From assembly GCF_018294505.1 (NCBI RefSeq), contig NC_057800.1, positions 474,397,037 through 474,461,036 of the forward strand: DNA of 64,000 bases. Direction: 5' to 3'. The notes under the pieces were generated by a model, which saw only the letters and a list, made by a program, of their open reading frames with translations, was not told where the DNA came from and ran no database searches. The position numbers and the translations under genes are program-made. Source of the DNA: Triticum aestivum. Lineage: Eukaryota > Streptophyta > Magnoliopsida > Poales > Poaceae. Numbering within the stretch: position 1 is the stretch's first letter; each line of letters starts with the position of its first letter. Below, in pieces: positions 1 to 10,933 of this stretch.

Positions 1-540
1 CTATATGATGAATTGCTATGAGCTGCTGCTGCTNNNNNNNNNNNNNNNNNNNNNNNNNNNNNNNNNNNNNNNNNNNNNNNNNNNNNNNNNNNNNNNNNNN
101 NNNNNNNNNNNNNNNNNNNNNNNNNNNNNNNNNNNNNNNNNNNNNNNNNNNNNNNNNNNNNNNNNNNNNNNNNNNNNNNNNNNNNNNNNNNNNNNNNNNN
201 NNNNNNNNNNNNNNNNNNNNNNNNNNNNNNNNNNNNNNNNNNNNNNNNNNNNNNNNNNNNNNNNNNNNNNNNNNNNNNNNNNNNNNNNNNNNNNNNNNNN
301 NNNNNNNNNNNNNNNNNNNNNNNNNNNNNNNNNNNNNNACAAGCTGCTCCTGCTGCTGCTATATGATGAGTTGCTACAAGCTGCTCCTGCTGCTGCTATA
401 TGATGAATTGCTATGAGCTGCTCCTGCTGCTGCTATATGATGAATTGCTATGAGCTGCTGCCGGTATATGATGAATTGCAGACTTATGCTGCTGTATGAT
501 GAGTTGCTATGAGCTGCTGCTGCTATATGATGCTTTCAGG
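1..540. repeat. Minisatellite of about 30-bp units, with assembly gap
   Basis: The readable parts are tandem copies of a unit of roughly 30-35 bp built from TATATGATGAATTGCTATGA followed by CTG/CTC triplets. One frame reads as repeated Leu-Tyr-Asp-Glu-Leu-Leu plus Ala-rich stretches, but this reflects the repeat and no gene is supported. The array continues on both sides of the run of unknown bases and degenerates near 540. Confidence 0.8.
34..338. other. Assembly gap (305 N)
   Basis: Unknown bases inside the minisatellite. The array probably collapsed in assembly, so its true length is unknown. Confidence 0.98.
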
Positions 541-1863
541 TGGTGCTGCTATACGATAATAACCAGCCACTTGAACCATCGAATTTCAATAAATAATTGT
601 TCTTCATTTAAATGTGTGTCATGCGTTCTTCATTTAAATTAGGCAATGAGATCGCTATGGAAAACATTGACCAAAGTAGATTGTGCCAAGTAGATGGTAT
701 CTTTGTATTTGCATTTTGAGTAAATAGTGATGGTCTGTTTTCCTATCATATTAATTACAGCACTGGTTTCAATTTGTGATGTTTGCAAGTCAAATTAATT
801 TCCATATGGGAAGCAAAATGAAAAAAAATATAATGCAATCTAGACTTTCCACTGATCATACCAAAGATAAGCTGAAAACACAATGAAAAGAACTGGTTGG
901 CTTATTACATGGAGCTTATATTCAGAGGTGCTTATTTTCTTAGAATAACTCGTAATAACTGTCCCTAAGAAACTTGGCTAATAGAGCTGGCATACAAATA
1001 ACATGTCACGATGATTGCAATGGAGGAGTGACGTACCATGGCACATTGTATAGGCTCACCGATGCCTCTCCTTTTTTTGCGATGTTCCATGAAATTGCCA
1101 CATACATCTTGTACTTTTTCATTGTGTAACCCTATCTTCAAGTTGACACGGCTAATTTCAGACATCTCTACATGATACTACATTGCATATCCCTTGCGCA
1201 TATTTAAACCACCAATTAACGATTGTGTGCGTACCATAAACTAGCCATGACTCTGTATGCTGGACTAGCAGGCACTCTAAGGGAGCCTAATGTAGTGCAC
1301 TGGAATTCCTACATGCCACCTATGATTTTGTGTAATGTATTGCCCCTGTTCTTAAATATATGTCTTTGTAGAAATTCCAGTATGGACCACATACAGATGT
1401 ATATAGATGCATTTTCAAGTGTAGATTCACTCATTTTGCTCTGTATGTAGCCTATAGTGGAATCTCTAGAAAGACTTACATTTAGGAACGGAGGTACGAG
1501 GTAGTATCATGTATGACATCTACATATCTAATTTAGCAGCCAGTAGTAGAAATCATTGTCTGCACAAAGGGATTACTGGTCAAAAATCCTAGCAAAGCAC
1601 GCTGGCAGGCACGGAATAATACAAGAGAGAGAGAGAGAGACGCGCTTACAAGATCATAGCAATGCCTCAGTCCAGGATCTTGGTTGGCCAAGCTGTTAGA
1701 TCCATAAGAAACAACGTCCTTGTAGTTTTTGCCAGCTGCATAACAGGTAACAGCGACCGGTTAGTATATTTGAAGTACATTGGGCAGGTGATGCTGGATG
1801 GGTTTAAAGGTGACAAGTACCTAGGCCGTGGCGGGTGCTTGGCATCTCTGCAGACTATGGGAA
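541..1863. other. Unassigned AT-rich DNA
   Basis: No gene is supported. A short GA microsatellite lies at about 1626-1640. Small open frames of 60-90 codons occur but show no recognisable domain. Confidence 0.5.
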
Positions 1864-2640
1864 TCAGGTTAGAAACGTCGAGGGTGATGACGCTGCGCTG
1901 GCTGTCGGGGTCCGGTAAGGAGATCTAGAACCGTCGAGTAGGGTGTTTGTGGAGCAGCTCCGGTAGGGTGGACTACGGTGTGGGTGAAGCGGATCTATGG
2001 CCGTGGACGAGGGCGTAGGTGAAGCTGCTCCGGTGGTTAGGTTAAGGATGGTGTCGACGATGTGGATCTGCGGCCGTGGACGGGGCGTCAAAAGCTGCTC
2101 CGGTAGGTTGGATGAGGGTGCGAGGAAGCGGATCTGAGGCCGTGGACTTGTGAGTTGGCAAAGCGGCCCCGGTAGGGTTGAGAATGATATAGGCAAAGCT
2201 ACTCTGGTAGGGTTGAGGAAGGTGTCGGCGAAGCGGCTCCGGTAGGGTTGAGGAAGGTGTCGGCGAAGAGGATCAGAGGCCGTCGACGGGGGCGTCAGTG
2301 GGGCGGCTCCGGGGGGTGTGGACGAAGCGTCTCTGGTGGGGAGTACGAATGAGCCGCTGCAGATGTGCGACAGTTGAAGAGAGTACCGGCGAAGCAGATC
2401 CGGCGCCGTGGTCAAGGCCGGCACTGAATGGGCTGTGGTACAGTGGTGGATGAGCAGTCTACTTGTTTCTAGGGGAGGTGGGAGGGGTAGATGCGGCCGC
2501 AGAAGCAGATTCGGCGAGGTGGACGCCGCTGGCAGTGAATGGGCTATGGTACGCCGGTGGATGAGCAGTCTAGGGTTTTGAGAGGGGAGGGGAGAAAGGG
2601 CGATGAAGTACGGACAGCATGATGTAAGATGCTCTAGTGC
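1864..2640. repeat. Degenerate GC-rich minisatellite
   Basis: Imperfect tandem units of about 35-60 bp are built around GGCGAAGCGGCTCCGGTAGG and GGATCTGAGGCCGTGGACG. They give a Pro/Ser/Arg-rich open frame on the minus strand (1864-2424), which I read as a by-product of the repeat. A reverse AAACCCTA telobox-like motif near 2567-2575 would suit the leader of a minus-strand gene, but no coding continuation could be established. Confidence 0.5.
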
Positions 2641-3190
2641 TGTGGAGTTAGTCGTTTTTGCGGGAGGGGGAGAGGAAATGGGGGTGTCGTGTAGTGGGGG
2701 AACCGGAAATTACCAAAGCAGCCCCGACCTATCCTGTAGATGAGGGCGGTATTGTAACTGTTGGTCTCCGTGCACCAAGGACAAAAGGGGTATTTCGCAT
2801 GCTAAAGACTAAGGTGGCGGAAATTTTAGAAGGAGGCGGGAGATTTTGCCACCCGCGGGATCGTTCATATCCAGTTTTAACTAATTTTGGACCGTGCTAG
2901 CGGGAAGGTCATGCTAGACTGTGTACACGGGGCACGCGTCAGCAGTTAATAACTGGTGTGAAGTCCACCCCAGAAAAAAGACAATAACTCGGGATGATGC
3001 ACCGATAACTTGGACGTTCACACGGGCGCGGGCAATTGTACATGTGTAGTGGCGCGTTCACAAAAAAGGGATCAAACGCTCAGCCTAGGTATTTCTCGTG
3101 TAAATAGATAATTTAGTGCCATTGGTTATTTACTTTAAACACAATTCATTGATGTGTTAGTGTAGAGGCGCACAAAAAAATTTGGATATT
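2641..3190. other. Unassigned DNA
   Basis: No supported gene or repeat boundary was seen. The last five bases (ATATT, 3186-3190) are the left target-site duplication of the next element. Confidence 0.5.
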
Positions 3191-4165
3191 TGTCGGGTTT
3201 GGGGTTCCGGCAGACCCTTGAGGTTCGAACACTGGGGTGCGCGCGGAGATCTCTCCCCTACCAATCTACGTCTGATCTTCTCGTGCGAACTAAGATGAAA
3301 ATGATGAACAACACAAGAGACATGAGGTTTATACTGGTTCGGGCCACCGTTGTGGTGTAATACCCTACTCCAGTGTGTGGTGTGGTGAATTGCCTCTGGG
3401 GCTGATGATGGACAGTACAAGGGAAGAACAGCCTCGCGAGAGGTGTTCTTGAGTTGGTGCGATGAACTGCTAGGGTGAGTTCATCACCTTTCTCTTTCTC
3501 TCTGCTAGGGTTCTACCAGATCTCTCGATGTTCTTGGGGTGTCTAGATGTCTAGATGTCTAGATCCTCTCTAGATGTCTCCATCTTTTCTGGATGTCTAC
3601 TCTATGGTGGCTAGCTCTATTTATAGAGGCCCTGGGCCTCTCCCCAAAAAATGAGCGGGAAGGGCGCCAACAATTGGCCATTTCGAAGGGGAACATCTAG
3701 TACAAGTTATCCTGACCAAAGGTGGTCTTCGGCTGCCAAAAGCACCGGCGATGATGCCGTCTTGGGCTCCACGGTGACCTCCGTCCTGCCATCCGGCTAG
3801 TTTTGGTCTCGTTGCACCGGAATGGTAACCTTTGCCTGATGCCTTGGCCTGTGCTTGCCCCCTTTGCACCGAAGAGGAAACAAGGACACTGCATTGGCCG
3901 GCGCCCGCCTGGTCTCGATCGTCATGGCTTGCGTCACGGGTTCCTCGCGAGGTACCCCTGCCTTGATCTCTCCGCATCCTCGCGAGCCTGCCAGATGAGG
4001 CTGCCTCTGATGAAGCTTCTTGTTGTCCGCCCCGTGAGGCTTGGCCCCTCGCGAGGGTCTTTGAGCTTGAGCTGATGAAGATGGGCCACGCTGGGCCCCC
4101 GCTTGATCCACGCCGCAGGCCGTAGGCAGGCAAGTCTGGGGACCCCCGTTCCCAGAACGCCGACA
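3191..4165 (-). mobile_element. Solo LTR of a Tat-type Ty3/gypsy element
   Basis: This 975-bp sequence starts TGTCGG and ends CCGACA. It is homologous along its length to the two LTRs of the element at 14019-22651. It is flanked on both sides by the same 5 bp, ATATT (3186-3190 and 4166-4170), so it is a complete solo LTR left by recombination between two LTRs. The orientation is minus, as for the full element. A CTATAAATAG TATA box lies on the minus strand at 3617-3626. Confidence 0.93.
3617..3626 (-). promoter_or_regulatory. LTR TATA box
   Basis: CTATAAATAG on the minus strand. The same box is present at the equivalent place in the other family copies (14421-14430, 22091-22100, 53035-53044), consistent with the LTR core promoter. 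Confidence 0.65.
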
Positions 4166-4833
4166 ATATTGTAGTCAGCTACTTAAAAGTGTTACCTCAT
4201 ATGATTACATAGCCTCCATCTCATAAATTGCGTACTCGTTGAATTCATATATGAATATTACATATATTACTTCAAACTAGAAACTTAAATCATCCAAGAC
4301 TAATGAATTTGAATGCAAGAGTAACAATGGTGCATGTTCATGATAGCTACATTGGTTGTTTGAAGAAACATCACTGTAACTTTGGCATGCACAACTAAAA
4401 AGGCTTATTTAAATAGAAAAAAAATGTGATATGTGAGTGTCCAATCTTTATAGCGTTGAATCGATATTGTACCTTTGGCCACGATACGAAGTAGATATTA
4501 ACTTATGTTCAAGCGATGTACGTCCACGATCGCTAGATAGTGATACGTGAATGAATTGTGCAATCTCTCTCACACGCATACATATCTCATTTCCCTGTGG
4601 GCATCGGAATCACACACGCGCACTTCGTGTATTTCTCTCCCTCCGCCAGGGTTAAATTTGTCTTTCTACCCCGTCCTACAAGTCTCTCACACAGAAACAC
4701 ACACGCTCTCTATGTATAACACGCCCACCCCTTTAATTCCGCCCATCCACTTCCACTAATGTCTCTCACACATATGCTATCTACCTATCCCTTAATATAG
4801 CTAGATATGTGTCACACAAACTTCCTCTCCCTA
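4166..4833. other. Unassigned DNA with CT/CA-rich tract
   Basis: No gene is supported. A CT- and CA-rich low-complexity stretch spans about 4560-4760. Confidence 0.5.
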
Positions 4834-5060
4834 CTAGCAAGATGCCCATGCGTTGCACGGAACATCAAGATGCATTTGTATGAGAAGTTTATCTTGTGGG
4901 AGAAAAGGATTAACGAGGGAATGCCTTACTTGCAAATGCGGAGAGGGGTGTGGGTATCTTTTTGCAAAATTGCCATAGTTTCCTTCCTGTCCATTGGATA
5001 TAAATTGGATGGCCTATATTGCAGGATGGCAGGAACACCATCATCACCAACTCTGTTTTT
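4834..5060 (-). mobile_element. Helitron-like terminal repeat, copy 1
   Basis: On the minus strand this ends with a small GC hairpin (GCAACGCATGGGC) followed by ATCTTGCTAG and then T. This fits the CTRR end, preceding hairpin and T target of plant Helitron 3' ends. About 225 bp of it is repeated at 5684-5908 with roughly 85% identity by eye. No 5' end or Rep/helicase gene was found, so the assignment is tentative. Confidence 0.35.
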
Positions 5061-5089
5061 TATAAGAGTAAAGATATGTGAGTGTCACT

Positions 5090-5480
5090 GCCCCCCCCCC
5101 CCACACACCCACACTTCCCAACACCGAAGGAGTAGGGTGACACCTCGATCTTGATACTAATCTATCGACTGGCTTCTCTCTCAAACATACACACACACAC
5201 TACCCGGCACCAAAGGAGTAGGGTGGCACATCGATCTTGATAATAAGCTATCTACTCCTCTTTCAAACACACACACACACACGCACACACACACTCGCTA
5301 GTTGTGCCTTTGTGCCTACCGCGCACACACTCGATACGTCTTTCTCTCCCTCCCCCCCAACAATGACAGCAGAAGGGTGACAACTCGATCTGATCATAAT
5401 CTGTCAATTGGTTTCTCTCTCAAACATTGTGTCTCGGTGCCTCGCTCGGTAGCCCCCTCGATATGTAGACTTCTCGCGCG
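5090..5480. repeat. CA-rich tandem repeat
   Basis: Two to three imperfect copies of a unit of about 90-100 bp share AGGAGTAGGGTG, then TCGATCTTGATA, then a (CA)n tract. No coding potential is seen. Confidence 0.6.
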
Positions 5481-5683
5481 CGCACAGCTGTAGTGACGAT
5501 GACACTGAACCCATTATGCCTTGTTTTTACCGGCCTCATGTGATAGTTTTCACCCCGTTTTCTGTTAATTAACAAGGCAACCTTTTCTTTGTTACTACTA
5601 GTGAATCTGAAATCATTCGGGGGCAGACATAAAATATATCACTTCAACCCAATTATCGCAGCAACTATTTTAAAAGAAATAAG

Positions 5684-5908
5684 CTAGCTGCCCGTGCATT
5701 GCACGGAACATCAAGATGCATTTGTATGAGTAGTTTATATTGTGAGAGAAAAGGTTGAACGAGGGAAGGCCTTATTTGTGAACGTGGAGAGACGTGTGGG
5801 TATATTTTTGCAAAATTTCCATAGTTTCTTTCCTATCCGTTAGATATAAATCCGACGGCCTATATTGCAGGATGGCACGCACACCATCATCACCAACTCT
5901 GTTTTCTA
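5684..5908 (-). mobile_element. Helitron-like terminal repeat, copy 2
   Basis: Second copy of the 4834-5060 repeat, again beginning CTAG plus a GC hairpin when read on the plus strand. Its right end is interrupted by the Stowaway MITE at 5909-6031. Confidence 0.35.
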
Positions 5909-6031
5909 CTCCCTCCGTCCGAAAATACTTGTCATCAAAATGGATAAAAAGAGATGTATCTAAAACTAAAATACGTCTAGATACATTTCCTTTTATCCAT
6001 TTTGATGACAAGTATTTCCGGACGGAGGGAG
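5909..6031. mobile_element. Stowaway MITE (Tc1/mariner type)
   Basis: A 123-bp near-perfect palindrome with terminal CTCCCTCCGT and ACGGAGGGAG. It is flanked by TA on both sides (5907-5908 and 6032-6033), the expected target duplication. The arms pair over almost the full length (TACTTGTCATCAAAATGGAT and its complement). It is non-coding. Confidence 0.93.
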
Positions 6032-6033
6032 TA

Positions 6034-6730
6034 TTTGTCTTTTTAGAGATTTCAACAAGTGACTATTACCGGACCTTACCAACATACTCAAAAAAGTAGT
6101 CCATAATTTTGATGTTACCCTCTTTTCTTGGCGGTGCAGTGCCATCTGGATACCTAATAAATAAATAAAGTACTACATGATACTAATATATGATACATGG
6201 CCCAGGAGTACTAAGTATTATTAATACAGTTTTGCTAGAACTCATCTAGACGAGATATAATTTGGTCTCATTCATCTTTTATAGCCATTGGATGTGATGC
6301 TATATAAGATGCGTGTGTGCTGATGTGGGTTGTATTTGTTCTTGTGCAACAAACAGACCAATGCATGTCATGTTTGATAGTCTCAAGTCATTAAAAGCAT
6401 ACAAGCCCCACATCTCTTCTTGGTTGATTCCTCTATTTATGTCAAAAAATAAGAAACAACGTGAGAGTTAATGCACCACGCCTATGTGTTTACTATTTGG
6501 TTTTCATAAGATGACTTAATACTCACCTAGACGGAGGGAGTATTCGATTTGACAGCGGGCGGCGCAGTTCCCGATACGGCTTTAATCCAGACGATGGAGG
6601 GAGTAGCGGTTCCTAATATGTTGAACGACCAATGCACCATTCTTCAATTAATGCATGAGGGAAGTAATGGGAGGAGGTCCGGGAAAAGAGGCTACACGAT
6701 GTGAATGCAACGCAGTTTTCCCTCATTGCC
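6034..6730. other. MITE remnants and unassigned DNA
   Basis: A Stowaway-like right end (CACCTAGACGGAGGGAGTA) ends near 6542 and a partial GGAGGGAGTA end lies near 6595-6604. No gene is supported before the TATA box at 6733. Confidence 0.45.
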
Positions 6731-6732
6731 AT

Positions 6733-6741
6733 CATATAAAG
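6733..6741 (+). promoter_or_regulatory. TATA box of the small gene
   Basis: CATATAAAGG lies about 100 bp upstream of the ATG at 6836. The intervening leader is short, C-rich and free of ATG after about 6770, consistent with a plant core promoter. Confidence 0.5.
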
Positions 6742-6835
6742 GCGCCCCTCCATTCCAATGCATGTACCACATCGTACGCACCTAAGCATTTTCCTAAGCA
6801 CCTACACTAAGCGCAAAAGAGCTCACTCCAGACCC

Positions 6836-7378
6836 ATGGCCGCGATGCTCATGAGCGGCCAGCGGCTGCGCTAGATGGTCCACGATGCTGGCCTACGGCA
6901 TGGCGCCGAGGATCGTCTCCAGACGGTGTTGGAGACCGGCTGGTGGATGGCCGCCTTTGATGCCAACTACGACTCTCAGTTGGACCAGATGATCGTTGCC
7001 ACCAGCAACAAGTTCACTGTCCTCAAGAAGCTTGCGGACGACATCGCCGTACTCCTCCAGCCTGCGCGCTCGGGCCCCTCATTGCCTGCCACCCTAATCG
7101 GCCTCCATGGCCGGAACCTCTTTCAAGCACCGGTGCCCCTGCGACTGCCCGTCGATGCCATGAAGAATGTCCACCTAGAGGTCGTGCTCGCCGCGAGGCG
7201 CCTCGCTCTGCAAGAATTCGTCGACCTACACATCCACTTGTACGAGGAAATCGTGTACATAGGTATCTACAAGGCCAGTAAGGACGCTACGATGTTGGCC
7301 TTCCTCAACCGGCTGGAAGCCTTGGATGCCTTTGCTGAGAAGCACGTCGACCTCGCCACAAAAGCCGCCACTCCTTAG
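6836..7378 (+). pseudogene. Small unknown plant protein gene with one early nonsense codon
   Basis: From the ATG at 6836 the frame is open for 12 codons, meets TAG at 6872-6874, then continues in the same frame from an internal ATG at 6875 for 167 residues to a stop at 7376-7378. I recognise no domain. The product would be mainly helical, with leucine-rich segments and an aromatic pair near the start (GWWMAAFDANY). A TATA box at 6733 and a compact leader suggest it was once a real gene. The TAG may be CAG-derived, and initiation at 6875 could still give a nearly full-length protein, so it may be functional. It is GC-rich compared with its AT-rich surroundings. Homology is unknown. Confidence 0.45.
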
Positions 7379-8604
7379 CCGCTGGTCGGTGGCCCGGCGC
7401 ACTAAGTTGAGGAGGAGGAGGTCATATGTTCGTGGATCCATCTTTCTTCTTGCCTTCTGTAACCACCACTGTGATCGCATCATCATGGCCTTAATTCTTA
7501 TTGTGCTGTTGCATTCTCGTTCCAGTCAATACTAACATGTGCGATCCCTTTGCTTAATTATATGCATCACTGTAACTAGTACTCCATCCGTCAATTTATA
7601 AGTTGTTCTTACCTTTTCCATCAACTTCGTGCAACGCGCGGGCATCTTGCTAGAAACACTAGAATGTGTCTATGTAATCTGTATGTGATAGTCCATTTGA
7701 AATCTCAAAAAAGACAAATATTTAGGTATGGAGGGAGTAATATATTAGGAGTATATCAAAACAATAGTGATTTCTTTCAAGTTTGTGAACAAATACTACT
7801 ATTGTACTACTTTGGATCCGTCGCAATGCACGAGCACATTGCTGGTAAAAGGAAAAGGCCTGTCGCGTTGCGTCGCACCCCCACACGCCCGGGAATCGGG
7901 AGTACAACACGGCCCGTCCGGCACGACACATGGCTTAGGGAAGGCGTGTTGCCTAGCATTTTCACTTTCATGTGGGACCGCCGTTGAGCAAACCGACACC
8001 CCGCCCGCCGCCGGGTTGGAAAAAAGAAATGAGGGGAAGATCTAGCTGTAGCATGGAAGCCAAGAAATTTGGTGTCAGACGGGGCTCGTTGATAGAGTAG
8101 GAGCATTCCGTACTAGTACTACCCCTACTAGTACCAAGTTTGTACTCCTAATACTATATTACTAGTACTACCACTATACAACTAGTAGGTACGTGCACGG
8201 CACAACATCGTAGGAACAAAAAACGGGAAGATCTTGTGTTTGGGTGATTTATCTTTTTTCAATCAACATAGTATGAATAATATGATGTGGGGGCACCCAT
8301 GAAGCTTATGTGGCTTGGTTGCATGGCTACGGAAGGTTAGAGAAAAATAAATAGATAATGTGTATAGAGTGCACTCCACTAAATAGATATATATACTTTG
8401 GATCCATTGCAACGGACCGGCACATCTATATCTATACCCCCCATATAGTGTGTGAAAAACTTTGAAAGTTGGTCGTTGGATGAAGCCAATCCGATGGTAC
8501 AAAGATGGCAAATCCGAGCACTATTGTTCGTTGGGTATCATCCACCAGATTCTGCCACATGTATAATCTAGAAGACTCCATGGTTGAACTTAATACATGA
8601 CTAA
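7379..8604. other. Helitron-like and dispersed repeats
   Basis: A plus-strand Helitron-like 3' motif (GTGCAACGCGCGGGCATCTTGCTAG) spans about 7630-7651. A dispersed repeat at about 7745-7845 recurs at about 9408-9500; both contain TACTTTGGATCC followed by GCAA(T/C)GCACG. A shorter relative is at about 8393-8425. No gene is supported. Confidence 0.4.
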
Positions 8605-8908
8605 GGGCCTCTTTGATTCATAGGATTGCAGAAACACGGGAATAAGAAAAAAGTAGGACTGGAATGGCATGTTCATTGGATCCCTATAGGATTTGAGTTT
8701 GTTTGATTGTGTCACATGAAAAACAAAGGATTTCTTTCAAGAGGTTGGAGTGCATGTTAGAATTCCTGTGAAACGTAGTACAAATGAATCCTTAGGAAAA
8801 TATTCTACATGATTCAATCCTATGAATCAAACGACCAACATAGGAAAAATTCCTAAGGATTCTAATCCTTCAAAGATCCTATGAAAATCCTTTGAATCAA
8901 ACAGACCC
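8605..8908. mobile_element. Tourist-like (PIF/Harbinger) MITE
   Basis: A 304-bp element with terminal inverted repeats starting GGGCCTCTTTGATTCA, read as TTTGAATCAAACAGACCC at the right end. It is flanked by a TAA target duplication (8602-8604 and 8909-8911). The internal sequence has several further GATTC/GAATC inverted pairs. It is non-coding. Confidence 0.82.
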
Positions 8909-9611
8909 TAACTTTGCCACAACTAAGCTTAGGCAAAGTTATTAGTTCTTCAAAACGAGAGAAACAAGTTGACAAGCCTAAGGGAATCTTGCCACATTTT
9001 GTGTGTGTATGTCATGTGGGGCCTTATTGTGGCTTGCCTAAGGTGTGGCTTGAATCAAACACTCACCTAAGTTAATCAAACTTGCCTAACCTTACATTCC
9101 ACCAGATTTTTCCACATGTTAGAATCCAGAAAGCTCCACATGTAGAAGCATAATGCACAAACCACCAGAATCTCATGCGTGCAATGCACGTGTACCTTAC
9201 TAGTACTAGTTGGTAGTAGTAAGAAACAAATTCCAGTTTTGGCACGAGCTCGTACTGCGGGAGCACCCCAAGGCCTGCTGCAGGAGTTACATTTCCCTCT
9301 CAGGGCCCATGGGACCGAACTTCAGTGGCTTAGTGGTAGAAACAAGAAATGTGATGGTCATCGTGGTTCAACTTCTATGGACAAGCTGTCATGTCTGCTG
9401 ACACATGTATATCAAAACTAGAGTGTTTATATTTCAAGAACGTGAACAAGTATTATTCTACTACTTTGGATCCATTGCAACGCACGTGCCAGCATATTGG
9501 TAGTAGTAGTGTCCATCTCTATCTCTAGAGGCCTTCCCTCGTTCATCCTTTTCTCTCACAAGATAAACTACTCATACAAATGCATCTTGATGTTCCATGG
9601 AACGCACGAGG
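8909..9611. other. Repeat-derived DNA with a Helitron-like 3' end
   Basis: At 9176-9203 a short hairpin (GCGTGCAATGCACG) is followed by TGTACCTTACTAG and then T, as at plant Helitron 3' ends. A segment at about 9230-9345 recurs at about 10276-10380 (both contain AGGAGTTACATTTCCCTCTC). The sequence near 9575-9600 is the reverse of the repeat at 4834 and 5684. Confidence 0.4.
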
Positions 9612-10098
9612 ATGTTTCCTTGGCGGTATCTCCAGCGCGGCGTGGCCGTAGTTGCAAGTTGGCGCCCCTTGAGATGCCGACGTTGAGGGGCACTCGGATT
9701 TCCTCTGATGAGCAGGTAAGATGAGTTTGATCACGTAGTAAATGCATTCTAAAGACTACTTCCATGTCCATTTCCTAATTCTCCCCCTGCCCACTGTTTC
9801 ACAGGTTAGGCTCGGTGCGAGTGGAGATTGGCTTGCATATGTACGGGAGGGTACCAACATCAATTTGCACAACATTTACAACGGTGAAACCTTTCCCGTA
9901 GAACCTTTGTCCAACATTGGGATCAGCCATGCAACGGGCCACCGCATGAATTGGTACGATGGAACCACGGTGAGATTGAATAAGATAGCACAAACCTTGC
10001 ACATGGCGGTCAAAGGCGGACCATGCTGTCTGCGGCCGATTTGTTGTCGTACGAGTAGGAAGACGTTGTGCTCCTTTCTAACCGCATCTTCGCGGTGA
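9612..10098 (+). pseudogene. F-box/DUF295 gene fragment, two exons
   Basis: The first exon piece ends in ...ISSDEQ at 9715, with donor GTAAGA at 9716. An 89-bp intron ends TTTCACAG at 9804, and a second exon opens in the same phase. The second exon reads like the middle of grass DUF295/F-box proteins: G-SGDWLAYV, then a strand-rich stretch with PVEPLSNIGISH. It resembles the equivalent part of the gene at 12829-46384. The 5' end (F-box) and C-terminus are missing, and the frame runs into a stop at 10096-10098. The retained intron shows DNA-level capture or decay in place, not a retrocopy. The left edge coincides with Helitron-like repeat sequence, which suggests gene capture. Confidence 0.5.
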
Positions 10099-10380
10099 CA
10101 AACCAGGGGACTTATTTTGTATGGGACACATCCTACGATATACTCCCTCTCTCCCAGTTTATTTGTTTTGAATCTTTTCATTTTATAAGTTTCAAATTCA
10201 AATTTAGAGCTCCCCATCACATGTTGAGATTACATGTCCATTAAATCGTTGCATGCATGTATAGTAAAGGAACAAATCTCGAGTTTGGCACGATTTCGTG
10301 CTGCGGGAGCACCACAAGCCCTGGCGCAGGAGTTACATTTCCCTCTCAGGGCCGTCGGGACTGAGCTTCAGCGCCTTACT

Positions 10381-10933
10381 ACACCTACCTTTGAGTCAAT
10401 AACATGTGGACCCGATAGGTGACTGGTCCACATGTAATGCTCCCGTAGGCAGAGGAGTAGTGGGGCCAAGAGGGGTGAGCCACAGGTCAGGGGACGTGTG
10501 GTTTCATGGGTTCGAGCGGCATTGTGGGAATCGCGGGTGGCTGTGGTAGAAACTTGATGCTCACTGCATTTTAGGTGGCCCACATGTCATGCACACAAAG
10601 GCAGAGGGGTGGTGCGGCCGAGAGGGGTGAGGCGCACGTCGGGGGCCGTGGTGCCGTGGGTTGGAGAGGCGTCGTGGGAATCGCGAGATGAAACATGATG
10701 GTCGCCGTAGTTGAACTTCCATGGACAAGTTGTCATGTCTACGGACACATGCACTGCATACCGATCACTGGAAGGAGTAGAAGAGAAAGCTATATATGCG
10801 GATAAATAGTTCCTTATAGTCAAGCGGACCCACGCTACTACTCTGTTCCAAAGACATGCACACCATCGAAATAGTCCATCTATATCAATATACACCGAGA
10901 GGGAATAATTTTTTTTACAAGAGAGGAAATAGT
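10381..10933. other. Unassigned DNA
   Basis: Two related segments, about 10400-10560 and 10570-10700, share ACATGT, GCAGAGG and GTCGTGGGAATCGCG-like motifs and look like an old duplication. No gene is supported. Confidence 0.4.

Noticed and set aside
1864..2424. 186-codon minus-strand frame
   Set aside because: It is made by a degenerate minisatellite; the product is Pro/Ser/Thr-rich without a fold.
3621..4166. Open frames in the solo LTR, with relatives at 14514-15143, 22180-22705 and 54800-55372
   Set aside because: All are LTR sequence of the Tat-type family, with no conserved frame between copies.
4834..9611. A complete Helitron
   Set aside because: Several 3'-like hairpin-CTAG ends exist, but no paired 5' TC end, no Rep/helicase, and not all insert before T. 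Kept only as tentative repeats.
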